Shown here: positions 32,044-39,637 of the stretch, piece after piece
Numbering within the stretch: the stretch's first letter is position 1
Layout of the letters: the number at the start of each line of letters is the position of its first letter
Assembly: GCA_937916405.1 (NCBI GenBank)
Contig: CALFUF010000064.1
Coordinates: 1-39,637, forward strand
Origin: an uncultured Prevotella sp.
GTDB taxonomy: Bacteria > Bacteroidota > Bacteroidia > Bacteroidales > Bacteroidaceae
DNA length: 39,637 nucleotides
Reading direction: 5' to 3'
Notes under the pieces: model-generated
What the model was told of the DNA's origin: nothing
Database searches by the model: none
The model's input: the letters and a program-made list of their open reading frames with translations, nothing else
Made by a program: the position numbers and the translations under genes

Positions 32044-32817
32044 ATGGCAAATCAAATACATCCTATGGCTTTTGTCGACCCAGAGGCAAAATTGGGCGAT
32101 AACAACATTATCGGACCGTTCTGTTATATTGACAAGAACGTTATTATCGGTAATGACAACAAACTATACAATAGCGTAACAATACATACAGGTGCCCGGA
32201 TAGGGAATGGAAATGAATTCTTCCCAGGTTCCAGTATCTCCACCAAACCCCAAGACCTTAAATTTCAAGGTGAAGAGACCACATGCGAAATTGGCAACAA
32301 CAATTCTATCCGTGAGAATGTTACCATCAGTCGTGGCACTGCTTCAAAAGGAAAAACCGTGGTGGGTAACGGTAATCTGCTAATGGAGAATATGCATGTT
32401 GCACACGACTGTGTGATTGGTAATGGTTGTATCATCGGAAACTCCACCAAGTTTGCCGGTGAGGTAGAGATTGACGACTATGCGATTATCTCTGCCACAT
32501 GCCTGTTCCATCAGTTCTGTAAAGTGGGTAGCTATATCATGTTCCAAGGCGGTTCACGCACTAGTCAAGACATTCCTCCATATGTGATTGCTGGTAAGGA
32601 ACCAGTACGTTATGCCGGTGTCAATCTCATCGGACTCCGCCGTCGCGGTTTCAGTAATGAGACGATTGAGACTATCCACGATGCTTATCGTATTATCTAT
32701 GCACAAGGTGTATTAAAAGACGGTATTGCCGAGGCACGCGCCAAATATCCAGACTCCAAGGAAGTGGAGTATATTTGCTCTTTTATCGAGAACTCTAAGC
32801 GAGGAGTAATCCGATAG
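32044..32817 (+). CDS. lpxA: UDP-N-acetylglucosamine acyltransferase
   Basis: LpxA catalyses the first acylation of UDP-GlcNAc in lipid A synthesis. The 257-aa protein is a left-handed beta-helix of hexapeptide repeats (IGPFCYIDKNVIIGNDN, and so on), with NVTISRGT and the catalytic-histidine region MHVAHDCVIGN, and a helical C-terminal domain (GLRRRGFSNETIETIHDAYRIIY). It follows lpxC-fabZ with only 3 bp between, so translation is probably coupled. miaA begins 9 bp later. Confidence 0.96.
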   Translation: MANQIHPMAFVDPEAKLGDNNIIGPFCYIDKNVIIGNDNKLYNSVTIHTGARIGNGNEFFPGSSISTKPQDLKFQGEETTCEIGNNNSIRENVTISRGTASKGKTVVGNGNLLMENMHVAHDCVIGNGCIIGNSTKFAGEVEIDDYAIISATCLFHQFCKVGSYIMFQGGSRTSQDIPPYVIAGKEPVRYAGVNLIGLRRRGFSNETIETIHDAYRIIYAQGVLKDGIAEARAKYPDSKEVEYICSFIENSKRGVIR

Positions 32818-32826
32818 TTAAATAAA

Positions 32827-33723
32827 GTGTCAACACTCATCGTCATCACTGGACCTACAGCCGTTGGAAAGACGGAACTTTGCATTGAATTGGCAAGGCA
32901 TTTCAATATTCCTATTATCAATGCAGACTCCCGACAAATCTACAGGGAGCTACGCATAGGTACTGCTACACCTACTGAAGGGCAACTAAAGACGGTACAG
33001 CATTATTTTGTTGGAAACATCAGCATTGACGACTATTATAATGCCTCCATGTATGAACAGGATGTGTTGCAACTACTCGATGAACAATTCAAACATTCCT
33101 CCATTCAACTGCTGACAGGTGGTAGTATGATGTATATTGATGCAGTCTGTAACGGTATTGACGATATCCCTACGATTCGAGACGATATCCGGGAAGAGAT
33201 GAAGAGACGATATGAGCAAGAAGGACTTGAGACTCTTTGTGAAGACCTTAGACGACTTGATCCTGAGCATTATGAGGTAGTAGATAGAAAAAACCATCGT
33301 CGTGTCATTCACGCTTTGGAGATATGCTATCAGACAGGAAAGACCTATACATCATTCCGTACTCAGGAGAAGAAACAACGTCCCTTCAATATTATCAAAA
33401 TAGGACTTAATCGTAACCGTGATGAATTATACAAGCGTATTAACAAACGGGTCGACCAGATGATGGAAGATGGACTACTTGACGAAGCAAGATCACTTTA
33501 CAACAAACGAGAGAATAATGCGTTGAACACAGTAGGATATAAAGAGATGTTCGCTTATCTTGACGGTACATGGTCATTAGAAGAGGCGGTGGAACGTATA
33601 AAGGGTAACACCCGGCGTTATGCACGAAAACAGCTAACATGGTTTAAGCGTGATGAGCAAATGCAATGGTTTCATCCACTACAAAAAGAAGAAATACTGA
33701 AGTATATATCACAATATGAATAA
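32827..33723 (+). CDS. miaA: tRNA dimethylallyltransferase
   Basis: MiaA attaches a dimethylallyl group to A37 of tRNAs reading UNN codons. The 298-aa protein has the P-loop GPTAVGKTEL, the ADSRQIYREL motif and the GGSMMYIDAV segment, and in the C-terminal half RRVIHALEIC and NTVGYKEM. It starts with GTG at 32827; no in-frame ATG would keep the P-loop. Its 3' end overlaps the start of the penicillin-binding protein gene by 8 bp, suggesting coupled translation. Confidence 0.94.
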   Translation: MSTLIVITGPTAVGKTELCIELARHFNIPIINADSRQIYRELRIGTATPTEGQLKTVQHYFVGNISIDDYYNASMYEQDVLQLLDEQFKHSSIQLLTGGSMMYIDAVCNGIDDIPTIRDDIREEMKRRYEQEGLETLCEDLRRLDPEHYEVVDRKNHRRVIHALEICYQTGKTYTSFRTQEKKQRPFNIIKIGLNRNRDELYKRINKRVDQMMEDGLLDEARSLYNKRENNALNTVGYKEMFAYLDGTWSLEEAVERIKGNTRRYARKQLTWFKRDEQMQWFHPLQKEEILKYISQYE

Positions 33724-36160
33724 GTATGTTAATATGATTTGCCAGTCGCCAAAGAAATTCTGGCAGTGGTATAATGGTTTGTATCAGGGACGCAGTTGGT
33801 ATACGAAAACAGCAGTAGGATTTGCTTCCTTTATTGTTGCTTTTCTCCTCTATCTCTTCATGGTAGATATCAATTTCCTGTGGCTTTTCGGTAAATCACC
33901 AAGTCTTAATGCGATCATGCATCCCAAGACAACACAAGCCTCTGAGCTTTATAGTGCAGATAATGTTCTTATTGGTAAGTATTTCAGCGAAAACAGAACT
34001 CCTGTAGAATACGACGATGTAAATCCTGTGTTCTGGCGTGCACTGATAGATACTGAAGACGAGCGTTTTTACCAGCATTTCGGAATCGACTTCAGTGCTG
34101 TGTTTGCTGCTATAAAAGATTATGTTGTTCATCATGATGCCCGTGGCGCATCAACCATCACCCAGCAGTTGGTAAAAAACATGTTCCGTGTCCGCACCGA
34201 GTATTCAACAGGTCTTTTAGGCTATATACCTGGCGTGAAGATGCTTATCATGAAGAGCAAGGAATGGATAACAGCTGTAAAAATCGAAATGTTCTTCGAC
34301 AAGAAGGAAATTCTAACCATGTATGCCAATACTGTCGATTTCGGCTCTAATGCCTTTGGTATCAAGACAGCTGCTAAGACCTACTTTGGTACGACGCCAA
34401 AGAACCTCACTACAGACCAATGTGCCATTCTCGTAGGATTACTTAAGGCGACCACCTATTACAATCCGCGTATCAATCCAAAGAACTCGTTGAGCCGTCG
34501 TAATGTGGTACTCAACAATATGCTACAGCATAAGGATGTCACTAAGGAAGCTTATGACACCTTGACACAGAAGCCTATTGACCTTGACTATAGCGTGGAG
34601 AACAACTACGACGGACAGGCACTCTATTTCCGTGAGGCTGTCGCCAACTTCCTAAGGGAATGGTGTAACGAAAATGATGTAGACCTCTATCGTGATGGAT
34701 TGAAAATCTATGCTACCATCGATACTCGTATGCAGAAATATGCAGAGGAAGCGGTAACCAAGCAAATGAGAATTATCCAAAAGAGCTTCGACAACCACTG
34801 GTTGGGCATGAACCCTTGGCGTGACGAGCGACAGCAGGAGATTCCCCACTTCATCGAGGATCTAGCCAAGAAACTAACTTATTATAAATACCTGTCACAG
34901 AAATACAATGCAAATCAGGATTCTATCGATTATTACCTGAACAAGCCACATATGGTCAGACTCTTCGACTATGAGCAAGGCTATATAGAGAAGGAGATTT
35001 CAACCCTTGACTCCATCAGATACATGGAGCATTTTATGCACTGTGGTTTCGTAGCAATGGAACCACAGACGGGACATGTGAAAGCTTGGGTAGGCGATCT
35101 TGATTTCAAGACTTGGAAATATGACAAGGTGACAGCGATGCGCCAACCTGGTTCCACCTTTAAACTCTTCGTTTATACAGAAGCCATGAATCAAGGTATT
35201 ACACCTTGTGATACTCGTCAGGATTCATACTTCTCCATGAAAGTGATGGACCACGGCAAGGAGGTATTATGGGCTCCAACGAATGCTGACGGACGCTTCA
35301 CTAATGCGAATATCACTCTAAAGCAAGCTTTTGCCATGAGTGTCAACTCTGTTGCAGTGAAACTTGGACAAGAAGTAGGTATCCCACAGATTGTCAAGAC
35401 TGCCCATGATATGGGTATAAAAAGTAAGCTCGATCCCACTCCTGCCCTTGCACTCGGCTCCAGTGATGTCAACTTGCTCGAACTGGTTAATGCCTACTGC
35501 ACCCCTGTCAACGATGGCAAGGCACATGAGCCTGTATTAGTGTCTCGGATTCTTGACCGTGATGGTAATGAGATATACAATGCTTCTACAGAAGAAAAGC
35601 AGACTATTCCACATAAAAGTGCCTTTTTCGTACAGCAACTACTTCAAGGCGGTATGCATGGTACTAGCAGTGCTCTTTACCGCTTTATCAGCAAATACCT
35701 TAATGACACTGATTTCGGAGGTAAGACAGGAACCAGTAACAACCACTCCGATGCATGGTTTGTCGGTACAACACCCAAACTGGTGGTAGGTGCATGGGTT
35801 GGAGGCGAATATCGTTGCATTCACTTCCGCACTGGTCAACTAGGACAAGGGAACCGTACTGCCCTACCCGTCTGTGGCAATTTCCTTGAACTCGTTTTGG
35901 GCGATCCTGCATTTAAGAAGTATCGTACCAAATTTGTTGTTCCGAAGGATATTGACGCTAATGCTATTTCCTACAATTGTGGTGGCTATTTCAAGGCTGC
36001 ATCTGATTCTGACTCCCTTTCTACAGACAGTATCCATCATGGTGATATCCCTGTAGTTGAAGGTCAGACTGACAATACCACCCCATTCCCTTCTGACGAA
36101 AAGGCAAATCAGACACCTATACCCTCTCAACCTCAAGTTGCAGAGGAACACAAAGAATAG
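33716..36160 (+). CDS. mrcA: Class A penicillin-binding protein 1A
   Basis: This 814-aa membrane enzyme polymerises and crosslinks peptidoglycan. A transmembrane helix (about 38-58, AVGFASFIVAFLLYLFMVDI) is followed by a GT51 glycosyltransferase domain with the glutamate in DTEDERFYQHFGID, and then ARGASTITQQLVKNMF. The transpeptidase domain shows the serine motif STFK (PGSTFKLF), SVN (AMSVNSVAVKLG) and KTGT (GKTGTSNNHSD). The C-terminus is a Pro/Ser/Thr-rich tail. The stop codon lies inside a perfect 22-bp hairpin arm. The gene overlaps miaA by 8 bp. Confidence 0.96.
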   Translation: MNKYVNMICQSPKKFWQWYNGLYQGRSWYTKTAVGFASFIVAFLLYLFMVDINFLWLFGKSPSLNAIMHPKTTQASELYSADNVLIGKYFSENRTPVEYDDVNPVFWRALIDTEDERFYQHFGIDFSAVFAAIKDYVVHHDARGASTITQQLVKNMFRVRTEYSTGLLGYIPGVKMLIMKSKEWITAVKIEMFFDKKEILTMYANTVDFGSNAFGIKTAAKTYFGTTPKNLTTDQCAILVGLLKATTYYNPRINPKNSLSRRNVVLNNMLQHKDVTKEAYDTLTQKPIDLDYSVENNYDGQALYFREAVANFLREWCNENDVDLYRDGLKIYATIDTRMQKYAEEAVTKQMRIIQKSFDNHWLGMNPWRDERQQEIPHFIEDLAKKLTYYKYLSQKYNANQDSIDYYLNKPHMVRLFDYEQGYIEKEISTLDSIRYMEHFMHCGFVAMEPQTGHVKAWVGDLDFKTWKYDKVTAMRQPGSTFKLFVYTEAMNQGITPCDTRQDSYFSMKVMDHGKEVLWAPTNADGRFTNANITLKQAFAMSVNSVAVKLGQEVGIPQIVKTAHDMGIKSKLDPTPALALGSSDVNLLELVNAYCTPVNDGKAHEPVLVSRILDRDGNEIYNASTEEKQTIPHKSAFFVQQLLQGGMHGTSSALYRFISKYLNDTDFGGKTGTSNNHSDAWFVGTTPKLVVGAWVGGEYRCIHFRTGQLGQGNRTALPVCGNFLELVLGDPAFKKYRTKFVVPKDIDANAISYNCGGYFKAASDSDSLSTDSIHHGDIPVVEGQTDNTTPFPSDEKANQTPIPSQPQVAEEHKE

Positions 36161-36199
36161 AATAAGGCATCCTTTTTGGATGCCTTATTCTATTCTTTG
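36151..36199 (+). terminator. Perfect 22-bp hairpin terminator spanning the mrcA stop codon
   Basis: Positions 36151-36172 and 36178-36199 are exact reverse complements with a five-T loop. The left arm includes the codons for KE and the TAG stop (36158-36160). The end is T-rich, so it probably ends the lpx-miaA-mrcA transcript. Confidence 0.9.
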
Positions 36200-36236
36200 C
36201 GGAAGGTGAGGTTCCCACCCCCTATTTCAAGTAATC

Positions 36237-36253
36237 GTGTTGGAAACCAACAC
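36237..36253. terminator. Small hairpin between mrcA and the toxin gene
   Basis: GTGTTGG and CCAACAC form a perfect 7-bp stem with a 3-nt loop, 74 bp past the toxin stop codon on the minus strand. There is no T run, so termination is only suggested. Confidence 0.3.
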
Positions 36254-36326
36254 CTTACGTTATCTCAATATATCTCGGTGATATGTACTCTCTAATACAT
36301 ATATAATACACTGTTGGAACTACAGG

Positions 36327-36605
36327 CTATTTGCCAAACAGTTCATGATGGGTGCCGAGACGAACCAGTTTGATGATATCTGAAGTCTCGTCAATCCAGA
36401 TCAGCAGAAAGTTGTCCTCTACATGGCACTCCATGAAACCCTTATAGTTGCCCGACAGCACGTGAGGCTGGTATTCCTGCGGCACATGCCCCGTCTCTTC
36501 AAGGGCAAGGGTTACTGTTTTCAGTGCCAGCAACTTTGAGGGCTGATGGAGGTATCTTTTCAAGTCCTTCTTAAACTGTGTGGACTTCTTCAGTTGCTTC
36601 CGCAT
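36327..36605 (-). CDS. RelE/YafQ-family mRNA interferase toxin
   Basis: The 92-aa protein matches the YafQ group of RelE-type toxins, ribosome-dependent endoribonucleases. The key residues of that group are present: H48 in the HVLSG motif, H61 (GFMECHVEDN), D64, H86/H87 and F90 near the C-terminus. The basic N-terminus (RKQLKKSTQFKKDLKRYL) is usual. It overlaps the antitoxin gene by 35 bp and is downstream of it, the normal order. Activity is inferred from the motifs. Confidence 0.88.
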   Translation of the reverse strand: MRKQLKKSTQFKKDLKRYLHQPSKLLALKTVTLALEETGHVPQEYQPHVLSGNYKGFMECHVEDNFLLIWIDETSDIIKLVRLGTHHELFGK

Positions 36606-36840
36606 AGATGTATTTATCCAGTTCGTTTGGATCGAAGTCCTCCAGTTCTACACCAGATTCACACTCCTTCATTGCAGCCAGCGTTTCCGCATTAGGCTCG
36701 TTATACAGCGACTTCAACAGAGCGACTTCAACGAGGTTGTTCACACTGCGATGCTGTCTCCTGGCCTCAGTCTTCAGCCCCTCCAACAAGTAACTTGGAA
36801 GGCGGAAAGACGCAGCTTTACGTTTAATAGTTGTTGCCAT
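36571..36840 (-). CDS. RelB/DinJ-like ribbon-helix-helix antitoxin
   Basis: The 89-aa protein has a ribbon-helix-helix N-terminal domain (KAASFRLPSYLLEGLKTEARRQHRSVNNLVEVALL, residues about 8-42) for DNA binding and an acidic C-terminal part (VELEDFDPNELDKYIYAEATEE) that would cover the toxin's active site. It is encoded first in the pair and overlaps the toxin gene. Dyads over its promoter suggest autorepression, as is usual for this class. Confidence 0.85.
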   Translation of the reverse strand: MATTIKRKAASFRLPSYLLEGLKTEARRQHRSVNNLVEVALLKSLYNEPNAETLAAMKECESGVELEDFDPNELDKYIYAEATEEVHTV

Positions 36841-36874
36841 ATCCTAATTGTATTGTATGTTTAATGCACTTGTA

Positions 36875-36897
36875 TTGCACTTTGCGGTGCAAAGTTA
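36875..36897 (-). promoter_or_regulatory. Toxin-antitoxin promoter and operator
   Basis: A -7 box, TAACTTTG (36890-36897, minus strand), overlaps the inverted repeat TTGCAC-N6-GTGCAA (36875-36892). A direct repeat, TGCACTT, occurs at 36865-36871 and 36877-36883. These are good candidate binding sites for the ribbon-helix-helix antitoxin. Confidence 0.5.
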
Positions 36898-36940
36898 AGC
36901 ATATTTGTTGATATATCCAAACTTTTATGCAGATTTTTAT

Positions 36941-37411
36941 CTATTTCATCAAATGATTGAGAATCGACAGAGCGGTTTTCTCATCAAGTCCTGTCCGTTC
37001 ATCGACTTTGAATAGGAACTGCAGCTGATCTTCACGGAAGAAGTCCAGGATAGGACAGTCATCGATGATGGCATAGCGGACTGCGCCCGTCTGTGTGTCT
37101 AACCACGCCTGTATTTCGTCCCCTCGATGGATGGTGTCGATGTCTGGAGTCACACCTATCACCTTGCCCGGAAGACTGCGAGTTTGCCACATACGCTGTA
37201 TGCCGTCCAGCCTGAGGTTCATCTTCCATGTCGAAGTTACTACTATGTCGGCATCGGTACTGTCGATGATGCGACGTAGGTTCTCCACACATACCGGGTC
37301 GAACTTTGCCCCATAACCGTCCCGTAACGGTCTGTTAGTGGATGCCAGTTGTTCCTGGTGCCTGTCGGTCACCATCACACCGTCAAAGTCGAGGAACAAA
37401 ATCTTCTTCAC
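36941..37411 (-). CDS. HAD-family protein (type found in Swiss-army-knife RNA repair proteins)
   Basis: The 156-aa protein has HAD-like motifs: LFLDFDGVM with D8 and D10, VVTSTWK with S60 and T61, and the paired aspartates in AIIDDCP (D117 and D118). FDPVCVENLRRIIDSTDADIVVTSTWK, HRGDEIQAWLD and the small size fit the stand-alone form of the HAD domain known from RNA-repair fusions, which I infer to be a phosphatase. It starts 7 bp after the stop of the secreted-protein gene and may share its transcript. Confidence 0.8.
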   Translation of the reverse strand: MKKILFLDFDGVMVTDRHQEQLASTNRPLRDGYGAKFDPVCVENLRRIIDSTDADIVVTSTWKMNLRLDGIQRMWQTRSLPGKVIGVTPDIDTIHRGDEIQAWLDTQTGAVRYAIIDDCPILDFFREDQLQFLFKVDERTGLDEKTALSILNHLMK

Positions 37412-37418
37412 ATCAATT

Positions 37419-38087
37419 TTATCTAAACAGTGAGTCTATAGTGTTATTTCCCATGTTTTTCCTAATCTTATCCGGTGCAAGTAGTTCTATGAACTTAGAA
37501 AACTGTTCCGTATCGCTAAAGAAGGAAACAACCTCTGTACTTGCTTTTACTTTTTTTCTAAAGTTGGAATTGAAGTAGTTAAAATGGGAAACCATGTGTA
37601 TTTGTAGGCATGGCGGATCACTTGGACTAAACTTAGTAAAGGTGAATTTGTTCTTATCAACAGACATCAGTTCAAACTGTGGTTTGTCTATGTTCCATAT
37701 CGAGACACCCGCGATGGGGATTTCGATGGGGATTTCTTTATCGAACTGCCCTGTTAAGTTGTTCTTTGCGACTTCAGTCCATTCCTTGTACTTATCCTCT
37801 ACTCTTTTTAATGTATTATAAAGAGTGTCGCTGTAATGCAGATAGAATATAGGTCCATCACATTTCAATCCCAAAGTCCGTATCTCGGAATTTGTGGGGA
37901 CTACACCTATTAAATATATATTAGATGTGTCTTTGGATGCTATTGCAAAGACCCTCTTCACCTTATCAAAGGTATTGTATGCCCCGATATCAACTTTGAT
38001 ACAATTAGCATAGTCAGTTTTATTGCCCTGACTAAAGCAATATTGCTGATTAAGCAAGAATATAAGGAGTGCAACTATTGTTCTCAT
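37419..38087 (-). CDS. Secreted protein of unknown function
   Basis: I do not recognise this 222-aa protein. It begins with a clear signal peptide (MRTIVALLIFLLNQQYCFSQG), so it is exported. The mature part contains two or three cysteines and mixed charged and aromatic residues (GVVPTNSEIRTLGLKCDGPIFYLHYSD, then VAKNNLTGQF); no enzyme motif is visible. It lies 29 bp after the ExoVII-like gene and 7 bp before the HAD gene. Codon choice looks more AT-rich than in the neighbouring housekeeping genes. Confidence 0.7.
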   Translation of the reverse strand: MRTIVALLIFLLNQQYCFSQGNKTDYANCIKVDIGAYNTFDKVKRVFAIASKDTSNIYLIGVVPTNSEIRTLGLKCDGPIFYLHYSDTLYNTLKRVEDKYKEWTEVAKNNLTGQFDKEIPIEIPIAGVSIWNIDKPQFELMSVDKNKFTFTKFSPSDPPCLQIHMVSHFNYFNSNFRKKVKASTEVVSFFSDTEQFSKFIELLAPDKIRKNMGNNTIDSLFR

Positions 38088-38116
38088 TTTATACCTTATT
38101 ATATTTCTCTGAATTA

Positions 38117-38923
38117 TTAATAATTTTCATTTTTGTCCATTAGGGTTTGCAAGAAAATGTCACGAAGCTTTATGCCTAATAAAGAGGGAGTTCCGATGCT
38201 GTCATCGAACATAAGGTCAAATTCTCTTTGTTCGTCGCTATGTCCCATTGCGCAGATGGTAGGATGTGTAATGCGAAGTATGGTGTCCATTACACTACTG
38301 TTTTCAAGTTCTCCGTAGTATGGTTGTTCATTTTTATAATGTCCACCGGAGATAAAGCATATTGCATCCCATTTCTTAAGCTTAGAGAACTTAGTAATTT
38401 TGTTTTGGTAATATTCGGTATAGTTCATCTCAGAAAAGCCTGACGGATCTTCACCTGCCAGATAAGACAGGTCTTTCGTTGTAATTACGTATTGTTTGTC
38501 TGCTTTCCCTAATCCACAGTAAAAGTCAGCCAATGTCTTGTCTGACTTTGGTTTTATAATTAGGATGTATGGTTTCAATCCTTGTGAAACCTTGTTTCTG
38601 ATTTTTAAGTATGCCTTTTGGGATGTGTTCTTTGAAAGTTTAAAGTTGTAAATTTTATGGATTTTAAAGTAGCCACGGTCTTGGTTATCGTATTTATGAT
38701 AGCTTGCTTTACAGTATACCTTCTTATTATTATACGGTTCCATATCAATGTCCTGACATTCTCCTCCGTATACAGCAGTATATTCATCTTTGTATTTTAA
38801 ACATCCTCCCACTTCCCACTGCGGGTCTGGTGAATTATAACAATAGAATCCATAAACAAAAACTACCTGATTGTTATTGGCAGTTGTATTAACTTCTTTG
38901 GGTGTTAAGAATTGCGGTTTCAT
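38117..38923 (-). CDS. Protein with similarity to exonuclease VII large subunit core
   Basis: The 268-aa protein is mostly unfamiliar, but residues 185-250 resemble the conserved core of XseA: WDAICFISGGHYK (XseA has a GRGGGS loop here), then THPTICAMGHSDEQ (XseA: IPVVSAVGHETD) and finally DDSIGTPSLLG (XseA: TPSAAAE). The GH pair (G227, H228) and TPS (245-247) are kept; the arginine of the XseA GRGGG loop appears to be replaced by serine, so activity is uncertain. The N-terminal 180 residues (YGFYCYNSPDPQWEVGG and others) match nothing I know and replace the XseA OB-fold. No xseB is adjacent. The HTH gene is 37 bp upstream. Confidence 0.6.
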   Translation of the reverse strand: MKPQFLTPKEVNTTANNNQVVFVYGFYCYNSPDPQWEVGGCLKYKDEYTAVYGGECQDIDMEPYNNKKVYCKASYHKYDNQDRGYFKIHKIYNFKLSKNTSQKAYLKIRNKVSQGLKPYILIIKPKSDKTLADFYCGLGKADKQYVITTKDLSYLAGEDPSGFSEMNYTEYYQNKITKFSKLKKWDAICFISGGHYKNEQPYYGELENSSVMDTILRITHPTICAMGHSDEQREFDLMFDDSIGTPSLLGIKLRDIFLQTLMDKNENY

Positions 38924-38960
38924 AATAATTATGGTTAGAATTTAGTAAAGTCGTAATATA

Positions 38961-39329
38961 TTATACCGCCTCTTTTTGGGCTATCTCACTTACGGTCATA
39001 CCTTTTTCCATTAGAGCAATTTGATTTCTTAGATGCTCGTTTTCTCTTACAGATTCCAACAATTTCGCTTGCATATCATCATAGAGAAATTTTGGAACTT
39101 GCTGCTGCTCATTTGGTATATTCGAAAACGGAAGAAAAGTTGTACCTCCGTAGAAAAACGACATATCTATATTGAGTACAGAACATAGTTTTTCAATAAA
39201 ACCTGTTTTAACATCAGCGACATTTAGTCCCCTACTCAAATTCTGCGGGGAGGTTTTAAGTAAGGTATGTAATTCAGATACCTTTACGCCCCCTTGAATC
39301 AACTTTTGTTTTACTTGTTCACCGCTCAT
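38961..39329 (-). CDS. Small helix-turn-helix regulator with coiled-coil tail
   Basis: The 122-aa protein has an XRE-like helix-turn-helix in its first 60 residues (KVSELHTLLKTSPQNLSRGLNVADVKTGFIEKLCSVLNI), and a C-terminal helix with heptad-like pattern (about 85-115, LLESVRENEHLRNQIALMEKG) likely to dimerise. It probably represses its own promoter: a cluster of palindromes lies just upstream. It is first in the set HTH, ExoVII-like, secreted protein, HAD. Similar small regulators head many accessory loci. Confidence 0.75.
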   Translation of the reverse strand: MSGEQVKQKLIQGGVKVSELHTLLKTSPQNLSRGLNVADVKTGFIEKLCSVLNIDMSFFYGGTTFLPFSNIPNEQQQVPKFLYDDMQAKLLESVRENEHLRNQIALMEKGMTVSEIAQKEAV

Positions 39330-39347
39330 ACAAATTGTTTAATTGTT

Positions 39348-39464
39348 AATATTATATAATATTTCAATGGTTTAGTTGCGTAATTCAACTAAATAATTTA
39401 TCTTTGCACCAAAATTCCGAAGTTATTGTCAGGAAATTGCGGCGCAATTATCTTGCAAAGATAA
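39348..39464. promoter_or_regulatory. Cluster of four palindromes upstream of the HTH gene
   Basis: Four dyads occur in 117 bp: a perfect 16-bp palindrome (39348-39363), TTTAGTTG-N7-CAACTAAA (39371-39393), AATTGC-GGC-GCAATT (39435-39449), and TTATCTT-GCA-AAGATAA (39448-39464). The last contains a minus-strand -7 box, TATCTTTG (39456-39463). They are probable operators for the adjacent regulator. Confidence 0.55.
39376..39406 (+). promoter_or_regulatory. Plus-strand promoter with no obvious downstream gene
   Basis: TTG (39376-39378) and TATCTTTG (39399-39406) are separated by 20 nt. The -33 box lies within the TTTAGTTG-N7-CAACTAAA dyad. I see no ATG on the plus strand between it and the end of the window, so it may direct a non-coding or antisense RNA. 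Confidence 0.45.
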
Positions 39465-39553
39465 GAATTTGGGATTATAAACGTAAATTTCCCTCAAACC
39501 GGTAAAGATTGTAGGAAATAAGCTAAAATATTCGTCTTTTTGAGGCGCAGCTG

Positions 39554-39637
39554 TCATTCCAACTTGGGCTTGTTCGTCTTGTTCCTGCTTCCCTTTGGGC
39601 GACCAGGTTTACGCCTTGCGACTTCGGCTTTCTCCTT
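39554..39637 (-). CDS. Partial gene: basic AT-hook-like C-terminus
   Basis: Only the last 27 codons and a TGA stop (39554-39556) lie in the window. The visible residues include ARRKPGRPKGSRNKTNKPK, an AT-hook-like GRP-centred sequence in a strongly basic tail. Tails of this kind occur on some Bacteroidetes transposases and on other DNA-binding proteins, so a transposase is possible but not shown. The frame is open from the window edge to the stop. Confidence 0.5.
   Translation of the reverse strand, partial: KEKAEVARRKPGRPKGSRNKTNKPKLE

Overview
The window looks like a chromosome segment of a Bacteroidales bacterium, most likely Prevotellaceae. Three things point there. Many genes are preceded by the Bacteroidetes -7 box TAnnTTTG, several with TTG or TTTG 19-20 nt upstream. 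The gene content includes an LpxC-FabZ fusion, a DUF4295 ribosomal-operon peptide, a TPR/SpoIIE protein and a large secreted protein whose C-terminus ends in an NGRRI...GIFIHNGKKYI tail. Shine-Dalgarno sequences are mostly absent. The assignment rests on recognised protein families and promoter style, not on a database search.

Layout. Positions 1-8914 hold a dense minus-strand housekeeping block: map, tsaD, pncC, rpmB, rpmG, DUF4295, ftsY, rimO, a soluble HU protein, a membrane-anchored HU/LysM protein, leuB and a TPR protein. Several of these genes overlap by a few bases. Two short tandem arrays lie here: an 8-bp array filling the map-tsaD gap, and a 9-bp array coding for TIx repeats inside rimO. 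htpG runs on the plus strand (8991-11051) and converges on a minus-strand tRNA-Arg(ACG). A 55-aa peptide gene and a 1035-aa secreted protein gene follow on the minus strand (11282-14575), then about 470 bp of structured non-coding DNA.

Positions 15096-20606 (minus) read dapA, an AraC-type regulator, a TPR/SpoIIE phosphatase, an RsbW-like kinase, a STAS protein and a membrane HATPase protein. The last four look like a partner-switching signalling module. Positions 20772-24490 (minus) read a 14-repeat MORN protein, a YhcH-family protein and a eukaryote-like glycogen branching enzyme with a basic N-terminal tail.

Positions 24585-36160 are mainly plus strand and centre on the cell envelope: kdsB, nudC, a MORN/GH25 muramidase, then an HD phosphohydrolase, lpxD, lpxC-fabZ, lpxA, miaA and a class A penicillin-binding protein. 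trmN6 lies on the minus strand between them. The lpxD, lpxC-fabZ and lpxA genes supply early lipid A synthesis, kdsB activates Kdo for the inner core, and the PBP builds peptidoglycan.

Positions 36327-39637 (minus) look like an accessory region: a RelB/YafQ-type toxin-antitoxin pair, then a four-gene set made of a small HTH protein, a protein with similarity to the catalytic core of exonuclease VII large subunit, a secreted protein of unknown function and a HAD-family protein. The HTH gene is preceded by a cluster of palindromes. The window ends inside a gene with a basic AT-hook-like C-terminus. The best candidates for something undescribed are the HU-TM-LysM fusion (a possible nucleoid-to-wall tether) and the ExoVII-like/HTH locus.
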